Assembly (NCBI GenBank): GCA_958426095.1
Contig: CATZYB010000155.1
Location: 1-5,920 of the forward strand
From: an uncultured Lachnospiraceae bacterium
GTDB lineage: Bacteria; Bacillota; Clostridia; Lachnospirales; Lachnospiraceae
DNA length: 5,920 bases
Reading direction: 5' to 3'
Each line of letters begins with the position of its first letter. Positions within the stretch are counted from its first letter, which is position 1. Of this stretch, positions 1-5,920 are shown piece after piece. Under the pieces are notes generated by a model, which was given only the letters and a program-made list of their open reading frames with translations, was not told where the DNA came from and did not search any database. The translations under genes and the position numbers were made by a program.

Positions 1-1286
1 AATTCTGGCGATACTTCCAGCGTTTCACACTTTAAATACTTAATAACACGCGCATCGGACAATTCCAGATCGATCCAGTGATCGCATTCGGAAGGTTCAA
101 GTCCCCGGGCAAAAAATCCAGAAGGTTCAAAACGTTTCTTCTTAATATCTCCCAGATACCAGCCGGTACGCATTCGGCGAAGCTTTCCAAGAGAAGGTGT
201 GCTTTCCGGAAGATAACTCAGATGATCTCCCTGCAGGATCAGTCGGGCCGGATCAAACTTCAGATTTACGGCGCCCTCATTTAAGAACCTGGCAAATTCT
301 TCCGGAAGTTCCTTTATCCCGCCGGACGCTGCGGCGGCAGCCATTCCAGTTCTCTGTTCCCCACCTTTTCTAAGCAGAGCGGTAAAATGGCCCTCACCTT
401 TTAAACGGTGAGGCCAGAGCCGCCTTGCATAACGGATTTCTTCCGGTCCGTCTACCCATTCCGGATGAGCCGGCGCAAGACCTTCGCCCTCCTGTTCGAT
501 CGGAACAACGTGCATTTCCGGGTAATTATCTAAAATATATTTTAGCGTTCCTTCATTTTCTTCCACAGAAAATGTACAGGTCGAGTAAACCATCATTCCT
601 CCGGCTTTTAGCATACGGATACCGCTGTCCACGATTTCACGCTGAAGCTTTGAGAAAAAATCCGGGCCATTTTTCTCCCAGGCTTTCATCATCGACGGCT
701 CTTTGCGAAACATCCCCTCGCCGGAACACGGCGCATCGATAAGTATTTTATCAAAATACTCTGCAAAAGGTCCGGCCAGATTCTTCGGGTCTTCGGTCAG
801 GACAATACTGTTCCGTACACCGCTGGCTTCAATGTTTTTAAGCAGCGCTTTTGCCCTGGACGCACTGATATCATTGGAAACAAGCAGGCCTGTTCCCTGA
901 AGTTTTGCCGCCAAAGCTGTACTTTTCCCGCCAGGCGCCGCACACATATCAAGAATAAAGTCTCCCTCTTCCACCGGAAGGACCTGAGCCGGAAACATTG
1001 CACTTGGCTCCTGAATATAATATAACCCCGCATGATACAGTGGATTTTTAGAATACTCCCGGCCGCCATTATAATAAAATCCTGTCGGACACCAGGATAC
1101 CGGCTCCAGTTCCTGCCCGGTCAGCTTCAAATATTCCTCCGGGGTCATTTTCAATGTATTCATACGAAGTCCGGCATAGGTCTTTTCATCATAACTGTTT
1201 AGAAAAGCTTCATATTCACTGCCCAGAAGCGTTTCCATTCTCAAAGCAAATCTATCCGGTAATTGTTCTTTCAATGATTTTTTCAT
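1..1286 (-). CDS. rsmF: RsmF-type 16S rRNA (cytosine-C5) methyltransferase, C-terminus cut by the window edge
   Basis: This is an S-adenosylmethionine-dependent RNA m5C methyltransferase of the NOL1/NOP2/Sun family, expected to modify 16S rRNA in the decoding region. The 428 visible codons contain no stop. Motif I (LDMCAAPGGKST) is near residues 112-123 and the SAM-binding aspartate of VSNDIS is D139. Motif IV is DAPCSGEGMF, with C187. Motif VI is YSTCTFSVEENE, where C237 should be the nucleophile and C187 the release cysteine. An RsmF-style C-terminal region follows, including GHFTALLRK and LRRMRTGWYLGDIKK. Family members are usually about 450-480 residues, so only the tail is missing. The ATG at 1286 has TGAGGGA 4 nt upstream and lies 11 nt after the rnhA stop, so the two are probably cotranscribed. 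The family call is secure. The exact target base (C1407 in E. coli RsmF) is inferred. Confidence 0.93.
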   Translation of the reverse strand, partial: MKKSLKEQLPDRFALRMETLLGSEYEAFLNSYDEKTYAGLRMNTLKMTPEEYLKLTGQELEPVSWCPTGFYYNGGREYSKNPLYHAGLYYIQEPSAMFPAQVLPVEEGDFILDMCAAPGGKSTALAAKLQGTGLLVSNDISASRAKALLKNIEASGVRNSIVLTEDPKNLAGPFAEYFDKILIDAPCSGEGMFRKEPSMMKAWEKNGPDFFSKLQREIVDSGIRMLKAGGMMVYSTCTFSVEENEGTLKYILDNYPEMHVVPIEQEGEGLAPAHPEWVDGPEEIRYARRLWPHRLKGEGHFTALLRKGGEQRTGMAAAAASGGIKELPEEFARFLNEGAVNLKFDPARLILQGDHLSYLPESTPSLGKLRRMRTGWYLGDIKKKRFEPSGFFARGLEPSECDHWIDLELSDARVIKYLKCETLEVSPE

Positions 1287-1297
1287 TATATCCCTCA

Positions 1298-1777
1298 TTA
1301 CTCTGTTATGTTATCTTCTATTAAATCGCCGCTGTCCGCCGCTGTCGTTGCCAAAGTATCGCAGCGCTCGTTCTGAGGATGACCGTCATGGCCTTTCACC
1401 CAGTTCCATGTCACCTGATGGGGTTCGGATACTTTTAAAAGCCGTTTCCACAAATCCACATTTTTCACCGGTTCATTTTTTCCCCGTTTCCATCCTTTTT
1501 TAATCCAGCCCTCAATCCAGTGCTGATTAAAAGCATTGATCAAATACCGGGAATCAGAAAACACATCCACCTGACATGGCCGGTTCAATGCTTCAAAGCC
1601 TACGATAGCCGCCATCATTTCCATTCGATTATTGGTTGTTTTTACATATCCCTGGGACATTTCCTTTACATGGAGCTGTCCTTTTGGGTCAATATATTCT
1701 AAAATCGTTCCATATCCGCCCGGGCCGTCCGGATTCCCCCGAGCCGCCCCGTCCGTATACATCGTTACTTTCATCAT
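1298..1777 (-). CDS. rnhA: Ribonuclease HI
   Basis: RNase HI is a cytoplasmic endonuclease that cuts the RNA strand of RNA-DNA hybrids, removing primers and R-loops. Nearly the whole family pattern is visible: YTDGAARGNP, TTNNRMEMMAAI, FSDSRY, a basic handle region (GWIKKGWKRGKNEPVKNVDLW) and WVKGHDGHPQNERCDTLA. Numbered from the first in-frame ATG at 1783, the carboxylates are D11, E55, D77 and D142, with the catalytic loop histidine at H132. They match E. coli D10, E48, D70, D134 and H124. The glycine-rich loop reads GNPDGPGG, one residue longer than in E. coli. I placed the start at the third Met (1777), because the SD-like GGGGGTGA would leave only 3 nt to the ATG at 1783 but 9 nt to this one. 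The protein is then 159 residues, a normal length. The gene is first in an rnhA-rsmF unit with its own promoter. Confidence 0.96.
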   Translation of the reverse strand: MMKVTMYTDGAARGNPDGPGGYGTILEYIDPKGQLHVKEMSQGYVKTTNNRMEMMAAIVGFEALNRPCQVDVFSDSRYLINAFNQHWIEGWIKKGWKRGKNEPVKNVDLWKRLLKVSEPHQVTWNWVKGHDGHPQNERCDTLATTAADSGDLIEDNITE

Positions 1778-1783
1778 AAACAT

Positions 1784-1791
1784 TCACCCCC
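1784..1791 (-). promoter_or_regulatory. Ribosome binding site of rnhA
   Basis: The minus strand reads GGGGGTGA, one mismatch from the ideal GGAGGTGA. It abuts the ATG at 1783, is well spaced for the ATG at 1777, and is somewhat far from the ATG at 1774. It therefore favours the 1777 start. Confidence 0.7.
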
Positions 1792-1823
1792 GTTTCAAAC
1801 ATATTTGCGGGCATACATAATTT

Positions 1824-1852
1824 ATATTAACATCATTAATAAAGAAAGGCAA
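1824..1852 (-). promoter_or_regulatory. Candidate vegetative (sigma-A type) promoter for rnhA-rsmF
   Basis: On the minus strand a -35-like TTGCCT (1852-1847) is separated by exactly 17 nt from a -10-like TAATAT (1829-1824). A TG sits one base upstream of the -10, forming an extended -10. Each hexamer matches consensus at 4 of 6 positions. The start point would fall near 1817, giving a leader of about 40 nt. The position just past the spoIVA terminator and before rnhA supports the call. The individual matches are moderate. Confidence 0.5.
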
Positions 1853-1854
1853 CC

Positions 1855-1888
1855 AAAAAGGGACTATCTGCAGAATGCAAATAATCCC
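1855..1888 (-). terminator. Intrinsic terminator of spoIVA
   Basis: Ten bases after the spoIVA stop the minus-strand RNA can form a 13-bp stem: GGGATTATTTGCA, loop TTC, TGCAGATAGTCCC, then TTTTT at 1859-1855. Two of the pairs are G-U wobbles that exist only in the minus-strand transcript. In the plus-strand RNA they become A-C mismatches, and no T-run follows. The terminator therefore acts in the spoIVA direction only. Confidence 0.88.
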
Positions 1889-1897
1889 CGGTCATTT

Positions 1898-3373
1898 CTA
1901 TATGATAACAAACACAACGCCGCCATTACTGTCATTGATGATCTTCTGTAAGGTCTCCTGCAATTTAGTCTGACTTGTATCTGTCATCCGTGCCACCTTC
2001 GTTTGAATCCCCTCTTCCACCAACTGGCCAACAGATTTTCCAAAAATCAACGTATTCCACATTTCTCCCTGGCTCTCCCGGCTGTTGGCGCAGATATAGC
2101 GGATCAAATCTTCTGCCTGCTCCTGAGTGCCGACGATCGGAGCGATTTCCGTTTCAATCGTCGCCTGGATCATATGGATTGACGGTGCATGAGCTTTAAT
2201 ATTGACCCCATATTTACTGCCGTGCCGGATCAGCTCCGGTTCCTCAAATATAACTTCCTCTGCCTTTGGCGTGACCATGCCGTAACCCTGACCCTTGACG
2301 GCCGCAACGGCCTGGGCTACTTTGCTGAATTCATCCCTTTTATCAGCCAGTTCTTTAATCATCTGGTAGAATTCATATTCTCCCTGAACTTCACTGCCGA
2401 TTAATTCAGAAAGCATTTGATAGTAATATTTCATATCCAGTTCCATGTGAATTTTGATGCGGCCACTGGACATATCCATCTGTTCCACATAGTATTTTTT
2501 TAGCCAGGGCTCAGCAAACAATTCTTCATTTTTACGAAAATCCCGCATGGAACGGGTATTTTCAATAAGTCCCTTTAACATGGCAACGATCTGACTCTTC
2601 AGCTCATGGGTCTTCGGAAGCACATCCAGCCACCTTGGAAGATAGAATTCCATATCTGCCACAGGAAATTCATATAAAAGAGACTTCATCATCCCGTCTA
2701 CATCCTGTTTTCTTAACTGGTCACAGTTTAAAGCCATACACTGAACCTGATACTTGCTTTCAAGAGATTCCCGCAGGCTCTGGGCTTCTTCCGAATAAGG
2801 CCGAGCCGAGTTGAGCAGAAGCATAAAGGGCTTGCCGATTTTTTTCAATTCTTCAACAGCCTTTTCTTCCGCGGGTACGTAATGCTGTCTTGGAATATCG
2901 CCAAAGCTTCCATCCGTTGTCACCACAAGACCAATGGTAGCATGTTCTTTAATAACCTTCTGGGTTCCGATTTCTGCCGCCTGGGTAAAGGGGATCGGTT
3001 CATTAAACCAGGGCGTCATTACCATCCGTTCTGCCCCATTTTCTTCATGGCCGGAAGCTCCCTCCACCATAAAACCAACACAATCAATACAGCGGATTTT
3101 TACTTTAACCTGTTCATCCACCGGACTTTCCACGTCCGTCTTTGGAATAAATTTCGGTTCCGATGTCATGATCACTGTGCCGGCGCTGCTCTGAGGCAGT
3201 TCATCTTTGGCCTGCTCCCGGTTATGTACATCCGCAATCCTGGGAATCACCATCATATCCATAAACCGTTTAATAAAGGTCGATTTACCGGTGCGGACCG
3301 GACCTACAACTCCCAGATAGATTTCTCCGCCGGTCCTGGCCTGAATATCTTTATACAGATTAAACTGGTCCAT
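1898..3373 (-). CDS. spoIVA: Stage IV sporulation protein A, spore-coat assembly ATPase
   Basis: SpoIVA is made in the mother cell. In Bacillus subtilis it is anchored on the forespore by SpoVM and polymerises with ATP hydrolysis into the basement layer of the spore coat. The 491-residue product matches the usual length (492 in B. subtilis) and aligns from end to end. Visible features are the N-terminal FNLYKDIQARTGGEIYLGVVG, Walker A GPVRTGKST with K30, the sensor region around T70/S71 (T-T in B. subtilis), Walker B RCIDCVG with D97, a TPWFNEPIPF block near 120-129, NSARP at 188-192, the C-terminal GSKYGVNIKAHAPSIHMI segment, and a hydrophobic tail after GG. The start at 3373 is fixed by AGGAGG six bases upstream and by the family N-terminus. 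The frame stays open to 3490, but those 39 extra residues resemble nothing in the family and overlap the upstream gene. The gene appears monocistronic, with a probable sigma-E promoter and its own terminator. Confidence 0.97.
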   Translation of the reverse strand: MDQFNLYKDIQARTGGEIYLGVVGPVRTGKSTFIKRFMDMMVIPRIADVHNREQAKDELPQSSAGTVIMTSEPKFIPKTDVESPVDEQVKVKIRCIDCVGFMVEGASGHEENGAERMVMTPWFNEPIPFTQAAEIGTQKVIKEHATIGLVVTTDGSFGDIPRQHYVPAEEKAVEELKKIGKPFMLLLNSARPYSEEAQSLRESLESKYQVQCMALNCDQLRKQDVDGMMKSLLYEFPVADMEFYLPRWLDVLPKTHELKSQIVAMLKGLIENTRSMRDFRKNEELFAEPWLKKYYVEQMDMSSGRIKIHMELDMKYYYQMLSELIGSEVQGEYEFYQMIKELADKRDEFSKVAQAVAAVKGQGYGMVTPKAEEVIFEEPELIRHGSKYGVNIKAHAPSIHMIQATIETEIAPIVGTQEQAEDLIRYICANSRESQGEMWNTLIFGKSVGQLVEEGIQTKVARMTDTSQTKLQETLQKIINDSNGGVVFVII

Positions 3374-3417
3374 AAAAAACCTCCTCGCATATACTGCTAT
3401 AAATATATGCAAGGAGG
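3374..3417 (-). terminator. Stem-loop plus U-tract in the spoIVA leader: probable terminator of the upstream operon that also masks the spoIVA SD
   Basis: The minus strand reads CCTCCTTGCATATA (3417-3404), a 10-nt loop (3403-3394), then TATATGCGAGGAGG (3393-3380), then TTTTTT (3379-3374) directly before the ATG. All 14 positions pair in RNA; one is a U-G wobble that becomes a C-A mismatch in the opposite transcript, so the structure belongs to minus-strand RNA. Two further inner pairs are possible. The last six bases of the 3' arm are the SD of spoIVA. A stem followed by six U's, 45 nt beyond the prepilin peptidase stop, is a textbook intrinsic terminator for the operon above. The structure is seen in the sequence. 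The double function is inferred. Confidence 0.75.
3380..3385 (-). promoter_or_regulatory. Shine-Dalgarno site of spoIVA, embedded in a hairpin
   Basis: A perfect AGGAGG lies six T's before the ATG at 3373 and decides the spoIVA start. It pairs completely with CCTCCT at 3417-3412, so it is accessible only if the upstream arm is absent or melted. Confidence 0.9.
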
Positions 3418-3429
3418 AAACCGATAAGA
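3402..3429 (-). promoter_or_regulatory. Candidate sigma-E promoter of spoIVA
   Basis: CATATATT at 3409-3402 matches the sigma-E -10 consensus CATACA(A/C/T)T at seven of eight positions. A weaker -35 candidate, TCTTATC at 3429-3423, matches the (G/T)(A/C)ATATT pattern at five of seven, with a 13-nt spacer, slightly short. In B. subtilis spoIVA is transcribed by sigma-E in the mother cell. The predicted start, about seven bases past the -10, falls near 3395 inside the hairpin loop. This leaves a leader of roughly 22 nt without the 5' arm. The -10 is convincing and the -35 is only suggestive. Confidence 0.5.
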
Positions 3430-3461
3430 ACATTTTTAATAAATCAACGCAGAAACAGGGT

Positions 3462-3974
3462 TTAAAACACGAGTCCGGGCCAGGATACATAGGCCGAAAT
3501 TATCTTCTCTCCCCAAAGCATACTGACAACAATTCCTGCCGCCAGCCAGGGCCCAAAGGCCAGTCTGTGAAAACTGTCCGACGCTCCAGGCTGTCCCTCC
3601 AAAAACTTTCGTCGAAATAAATAAACGAAGGAAGCCAAAACAGCGCCGATAAAAAAGGCCAGGATATTTTTCTGCCAGCCCAGCATCAGTCCGGAAACAG
3701 CCATCAGCTTGACATCACCGCCGCCGATTCCTCTGCCCTTTGTCAGCAAATAAATCAGGCCAAGAAGAATACTTACGGAAAAAAAGCCAAAAACGCCGTC
3801 CATACGGCTGACCGGATTTAAGGACATATAGATCAACCCGAGAATACCTATACAGGCCGTTGTCCATGACGGTATCTTAAACGTGCGATAATCAATGATA
3901 CTCAAACAAAACAATATAGTTATCATCAATATATGCAATAATCCATTAAAAAACGGAAGAATGTTATTCACCAT
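3462..3974 (-). CDS. Short A24-family prepilin peptidase
   Basis: This is a membrane-embedded aspartyl protease of the type that cleaves the leader of type IV prepilins or pseudopilins. Both catalytic aspartates are present: D28 in SIIDYRTFKIPSW (the D-x-x-x-x-x-I-P motif) and D87 in GIGGGDVKLM (the GxGD motif). FGPWLAAG, typical of the family, follows near residues 139-146. About five or six hydrophobic segments are seen (roughly 11-27, 39-53, 61-78, 102-118 and 140-156, with a weak one around 88-98). At 170 residues it lacks the N-terminal cysteine-rich N-methylase domain of full PilD, as in compact TadV/CpaA-like members. The ATG at 3974 is 8 nt after the pepD stop and has only a poor SD (GGTTGG), so translation may be coupled to pepD. 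No pilin or assembly gene is visible, so the substrate is unknown. Confidence 0.88.
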   Translation of the reverse strand: MVNNILPFFNGLLHILMITILFCLSIIDYRTFKIPSWTTACIGILGLIYMSLNPVSRMDGVFGFFSVSILLGLIYLLTKGRGIGGGDVKLMAVSGLMLGWQKNILAFFIGAVLASFVYLFRRKFLEGQPGASDSFHRLAFGPWLAAGIVVSMLWGEKIISAYVSWPGLVF

Positions 3975-3982
3975 CCAACCGA

Positions 3983-5443
3983 TCAGGCCTTAATCCGGCT
4001 TAAAACAGTCCGCACTAAACGGTATGTCCGCTCAACCGATGAAATACTCAAATGCTCATCCGGCGTATGAATATCAAAAATATCCGGTCCCAGCGCAACA
4101 ATATCCAGTTCCGGCATCTTTTCTGAAATAAGGCCGCATTCCAGTCCGGCGTGGATGGCCTCGATACTTGCGTCCTTTCCGGTCACTTCCTTATAAACGG
4201 ATGATACAAGTTCGCGGATCGGTGAATCACTGCGGTAAGACCAGTGAGGATATTCACCATCATACCAATAAGTACCGCCAAGAAATTCTGTCAGATATTC
4301 CAACTGGTCACTGATATAATATTTCAAACTCTTTTTACTGCTCCGCACAGCCCACGAAAAGCAAACGGCTTCTTTCTCTGTGCGTACAACACCTAAATTT
4401 AATGAGCTTTCGACCAATCCCGGAAGCTCCATACTCATAGTCTGAATACCATTTGGCGATTGTATGAACATAAACAATATACGTTCCATATCTGTTGGAT
4501 GGAAGATTTTAAATTCTTTCTGTTTGTCACATTCTATCTTTAGTTCGATCTTGATCTGCGGATCAGATACGCCAAATTCATCCCGAATATCTGCAGCAAA
4601 TTTGTCTCTGATCTCTCTGGCACGTTCCACATCCTCCGAACGAAGTACGATTTTCGCCTGAGCCTCCCGTGGAATAGCATTATCCTTCATGCCACCGCTT
4701 ATTTCCCGGATACCCACATTGAGTTCTTTATTTAATTCTAAAAGAATACGTCCAAGCAGCCGATTGGCATTCGCTCTTCCACAGTGAATTTCAGCCCCCG
4801 AATGACCGCCTTTTAAGCCGCTGATCCTTAATTCGCCGTCCACACCTTCCCAGCCAACAAAACGGACCGGTAATGATGCCCGGCTTTTCATGCCGCCTGC
4901 ACAGGAGGTTAAGATCTGACCTTCACTTTCATTATCCAAATTAAGAAGACAGCTGGCTTTTAAATCGCTGACATCCAGCACATGAGCGCCTTTCATCCCC
5001 ACTTCTTCATCTGTAGTTATAACAACTTCCAGTTCCGGATGTCCCAGACTGTCATCTTCAAGAATTGCCATTGCAAAGGCCACCGCTATACCGTCATCTC
5101 CGCCAAGGGTTGTTCCTTCCGCAGAAACAAAGTCTCCTTCGACTTTTAATTTTAATCCCTCTTTTTCAAAATCAAAATTTATATCACTGTTTTTCTCACA
5201 TACCATATCCATATGGCCCTGGAGCATAACTGTCGGAGCATTTTCATAACCGGCCGATGCAGGTTTTCGGATGATCACATTATTCGCCTCATCCTGGCGT
5301 ACCCACAAATCGTGAGATTTGGCAAAGGCCACGCAGTAATCACTGATGGCCTTTTCATTTCCCGATCCATGGGGAATCGCACAGATTTCTTCAAAATAAT
5401 GAAATACTCTCTCAGGTTCCAGTCCTTTTAAAATATCAGACAT
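3983..5443 (-). CDS. pepD: Aminoacyl-histidine dipeptidase (beta-Ala-His dipeptidase, M20 family)
   Basis: This is a cytoplasmic zinc metallodipeptidase that hydrolyses Xaa-His and other dipeptides, supplying amino acids from imported peptides. The 486-residue length is almost identical to E. coli PepD (485). The N-terminus reads LEPERVFHYFEEICAIPHGSG. Expected metal and catalytic residues are H77 and D79 in QGHMDM, D116 in TTLGGDDGIA, E146-E147 in TTDEEVGM, D170 in LNLDNE, and H459 in DIHTPDE. CAGG near residue 180 and the LKGGHSGAEIH region belong to the dimerisation domain. The ATG at 5443 has GGGGG seven bases upstream. The stop TGA is followed by a second in-frame TGA 15 bases on. The gene lies between the PFL-family gene (21 nt upstream) and the prepilin peptidase (8 nt downstream), probably in one transcript with both. 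Confidence 0.96.
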   Translation of the reverse strand: MSDILKGLEPERVFHYFEEICAIPHGSGNEKAISDYCVAFAKSHDLWVRQDEANNVIIRKPASAGYENAPTVMLQGHMDMVCEKNSDINFDFEKEGLKLKVEGDFVSAEGTTLGGDDGIAVAFAMAILEDDSLGHPELEVVITTDEEVGMKGAHVLDVSDLKASCLLNLDNESEGQILTSCAGGMKSRASLPVRFVGWEGVDGELRISGLKGGHSGAEIHCGRANANRLLGRILLELNKELNVGIREISGGMKDNAIPREAQAKIVLRSEDVERAREIRDKFAADIRDEFGVSDPQIKIELKIECDKQKEFKIFHPTDMERILFMFIQSPNGIQTMSMELPGLVESSLNLGVVRTEKEAVCFSWAVRSSKKSLKYYISDQLEYLTEFLGGTYWYDGEYPHWSYRSDSPIRELVSSVYKEVTGKDASIEAIHAGLECGLISEKMPELDIVALGPDIFDIHTPDEHLSISSVERTYRLVRTVLSRIKA

Positions 5444-5464
5444 TTTGATTCCCCCATTAATATT

Positions 5465-5917
5465 TTAATTTTTAAAGCTGTGAATTGGCGCCGGAATACG
5501 TCCGCCCCGATTCACAAAAGCATCACAGCCAAAACGATTCACCGGCATGATCGGTGCATAGCCTAAAAGTCCGCCGAACTCTACCGTTTCGCCGACATCC
5601 TTTCCGATTACCGGAATAAGACGTACGGCCGTTGTTTTCTGATTGATCATACCTATAGCCATTTCATCGGCAATGATACCGGAGATAGTAGTTGCCTTTG
5701 TATTTCCCGGAATGGCGATCATATCCAGACCAACGGAGCAGACGCAGGTCATGGCTTCCAGTTTTTCCAGTGTTAATGCATTCGCTTTGACAGCATCGAT
5801 CATTCCCTGGTCTTCTGAAACAGGAATAAAAGCTCCGGAAAGGCCGCCCACATAGGAAGATGCCATGACACCGCCTTTTTTTACCTGGTCGTTTAAAAGA
5901 GCTAACGCCGCCGTTGT
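5465..5917 (-). CDS. PFL family protein (UPF0210/DUF711), C-terminal part only
   Basis: The product closely resembles the C-terminal third of UPF0210 proteins, which are about 450 residues long. Their fold has been related to pyruvate formate-lyase, but their cellular role is unknown. Conserved blocks in order are TTAALALLNDQVKKGGVMA, YVGGLSGAFIPVSED, LEKLEAMTCVCSVGLDMIAI, ADEMAIGMIN, KTTAVRLIPV, EFGGLLGYAPIMPVN and the C-terminal NRGGRIPAPIHSFKN. Homology extends upstream of the first Met (5866) to the window edge, so 5866 is not the real start. The codon at 5920-5918 is TGA, where relatives have glycine just before TTAALA. Either the gene is interrupted here or the terminal base is wrong. 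In many Firmicutes this family sits beside a small ACT-domain protein, which would lie outside the window. It appears to head the operon with pepD. Confidence 0.9.
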   Translation of the reverse strand, partial: TTAALALLNDQVKKGGVMASSYVGGLSGAFIPVSEDQGMIDAVKANALTLEKLEAMTCVCSVGLDMIAIPGNTKATTISGIIADEMAIGMINQKTTAVRLIPVIGKDVGETVEFGGLLGYAPIMPVNRFGCDAFVNRGGRIPAPIHSFKN

Positions 5918-5920
5918 TCA

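Noticed and set aside
425..900. Plus-strand open frames at 425-742 and 703-900, and a minus-strand frame at 797-1069
   Set aside because: All overlap the RsmF-type methyltransferase, whose catalytic motifs are continuous in its own frame across this region.
1826..1840. Short inverted repeat ATTAA-CATCA-TTAAT over the rnhA -10 region, possible operator
   Set aside because: Five-base AT-only arms in an AT-rich promoter are expected by chance, and no second copy was noticed.
2882..3427. 181-codon plus-strand open frame antisense to spoIVA, plus similar frames at 2934-3194, 2189-2404 and 1975-2199
   Set aside because: They lie opposite a full-length, family-matching SpoIVA, resemble no known protein, and have no convincing SD. 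They are composition shadows.
5456..5469. ATTAA/TTAAT inverted repeat between the PFL-family gene and pepD
   Set aside because: It is too short and AT-only to be a stable hairpin or terminator, overlaps the stop codon, and is more likely AT-rich spacer.
5918..5920. UGA read as glycine, as in the altered code of SR1/Gracilibacteria
   Set aside because: pepD in this window ends at TGA exactly where the family ends, followed by a second in-frame TGA, and spoIVA marks the organism as a spore-forming Firmicute with UGA as stop.
1..5920. Possible defence, mobile or CRISPR system
   Set aside because: No transposase, integrase, direct repeat array, toxin-antitoxin pair or phage gene was found on either strand. 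All genes fit core clostridial functions.

Overview
The window comes from an endospore-forming, Gram-positive Firmicute, most likely a clostridium of the Lachnospiraceae type. The evidence is a full-length spoIVA spore-coat ATPase gene, purine-rich Shine-Dalgarno (SD) sites, compact operons separated by intrinsic terminators, and moderate GC content. The genus assignment is inference. Every convincing gene lies on the minus strand, so transcription runs from high to low coordinates. No mobile element, CRISPR array, tRNA or rRNA was seen, and no gene-free stretch exceeds about 120 bases.

In transcription order the layout is as follows. (1) The C-terminal third of a PFL-family/UPF0210 (DUF711) protein runs in from the right edge. 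(2) 21 nt later comes pepD, an M20-family aminoacyl-histidine dipeptidase. (3) 8 nt later comes a short stand-alone A24 prepilin peptidase. These three look like one operon. (4) An 88-nt gap holds a stem-loop followed by six T's, then spoIVA. (5) spoIVA ends at a clear intrinsic terminator, followed at once by a housekeeping-type promoter. (6) That promoter serves rnhA (RNase HI) and, 11 nt after it, an RsmF-type rRNA m5C methyltransferase that runs off the left edge.

The genes are individually ordinary: dipeptide hydrolysis, prepilin processing, spore-coat assembly, RNA-DNA hybrid removal and rRNA modification. They do not form an obvious single pathway. The most interesting feature is the spoIVA leader. 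Its SD, AGGAGG, is the outermost 3' arm of a 14-bp stem, and the six T's between SD and ATG form the U-tract of an intrinsic terminator. A sigma-E-like -10 element lies in the 5' arm and inner loop of the same hairpin. Transcripts arriving from the upstream operon should therefore be terminated or have the SD masked. Transcripts started by sigma-E would begin inside the loop and expose the SD. This is a hypothesis read from the sequence. No wholly new multi-gene system is visible.

One anomaly sits at the right edge. The last three bases put an in-frame TGA where the PFL family normally has glycine, which suggests either a broken gene or an error at a sequence end.
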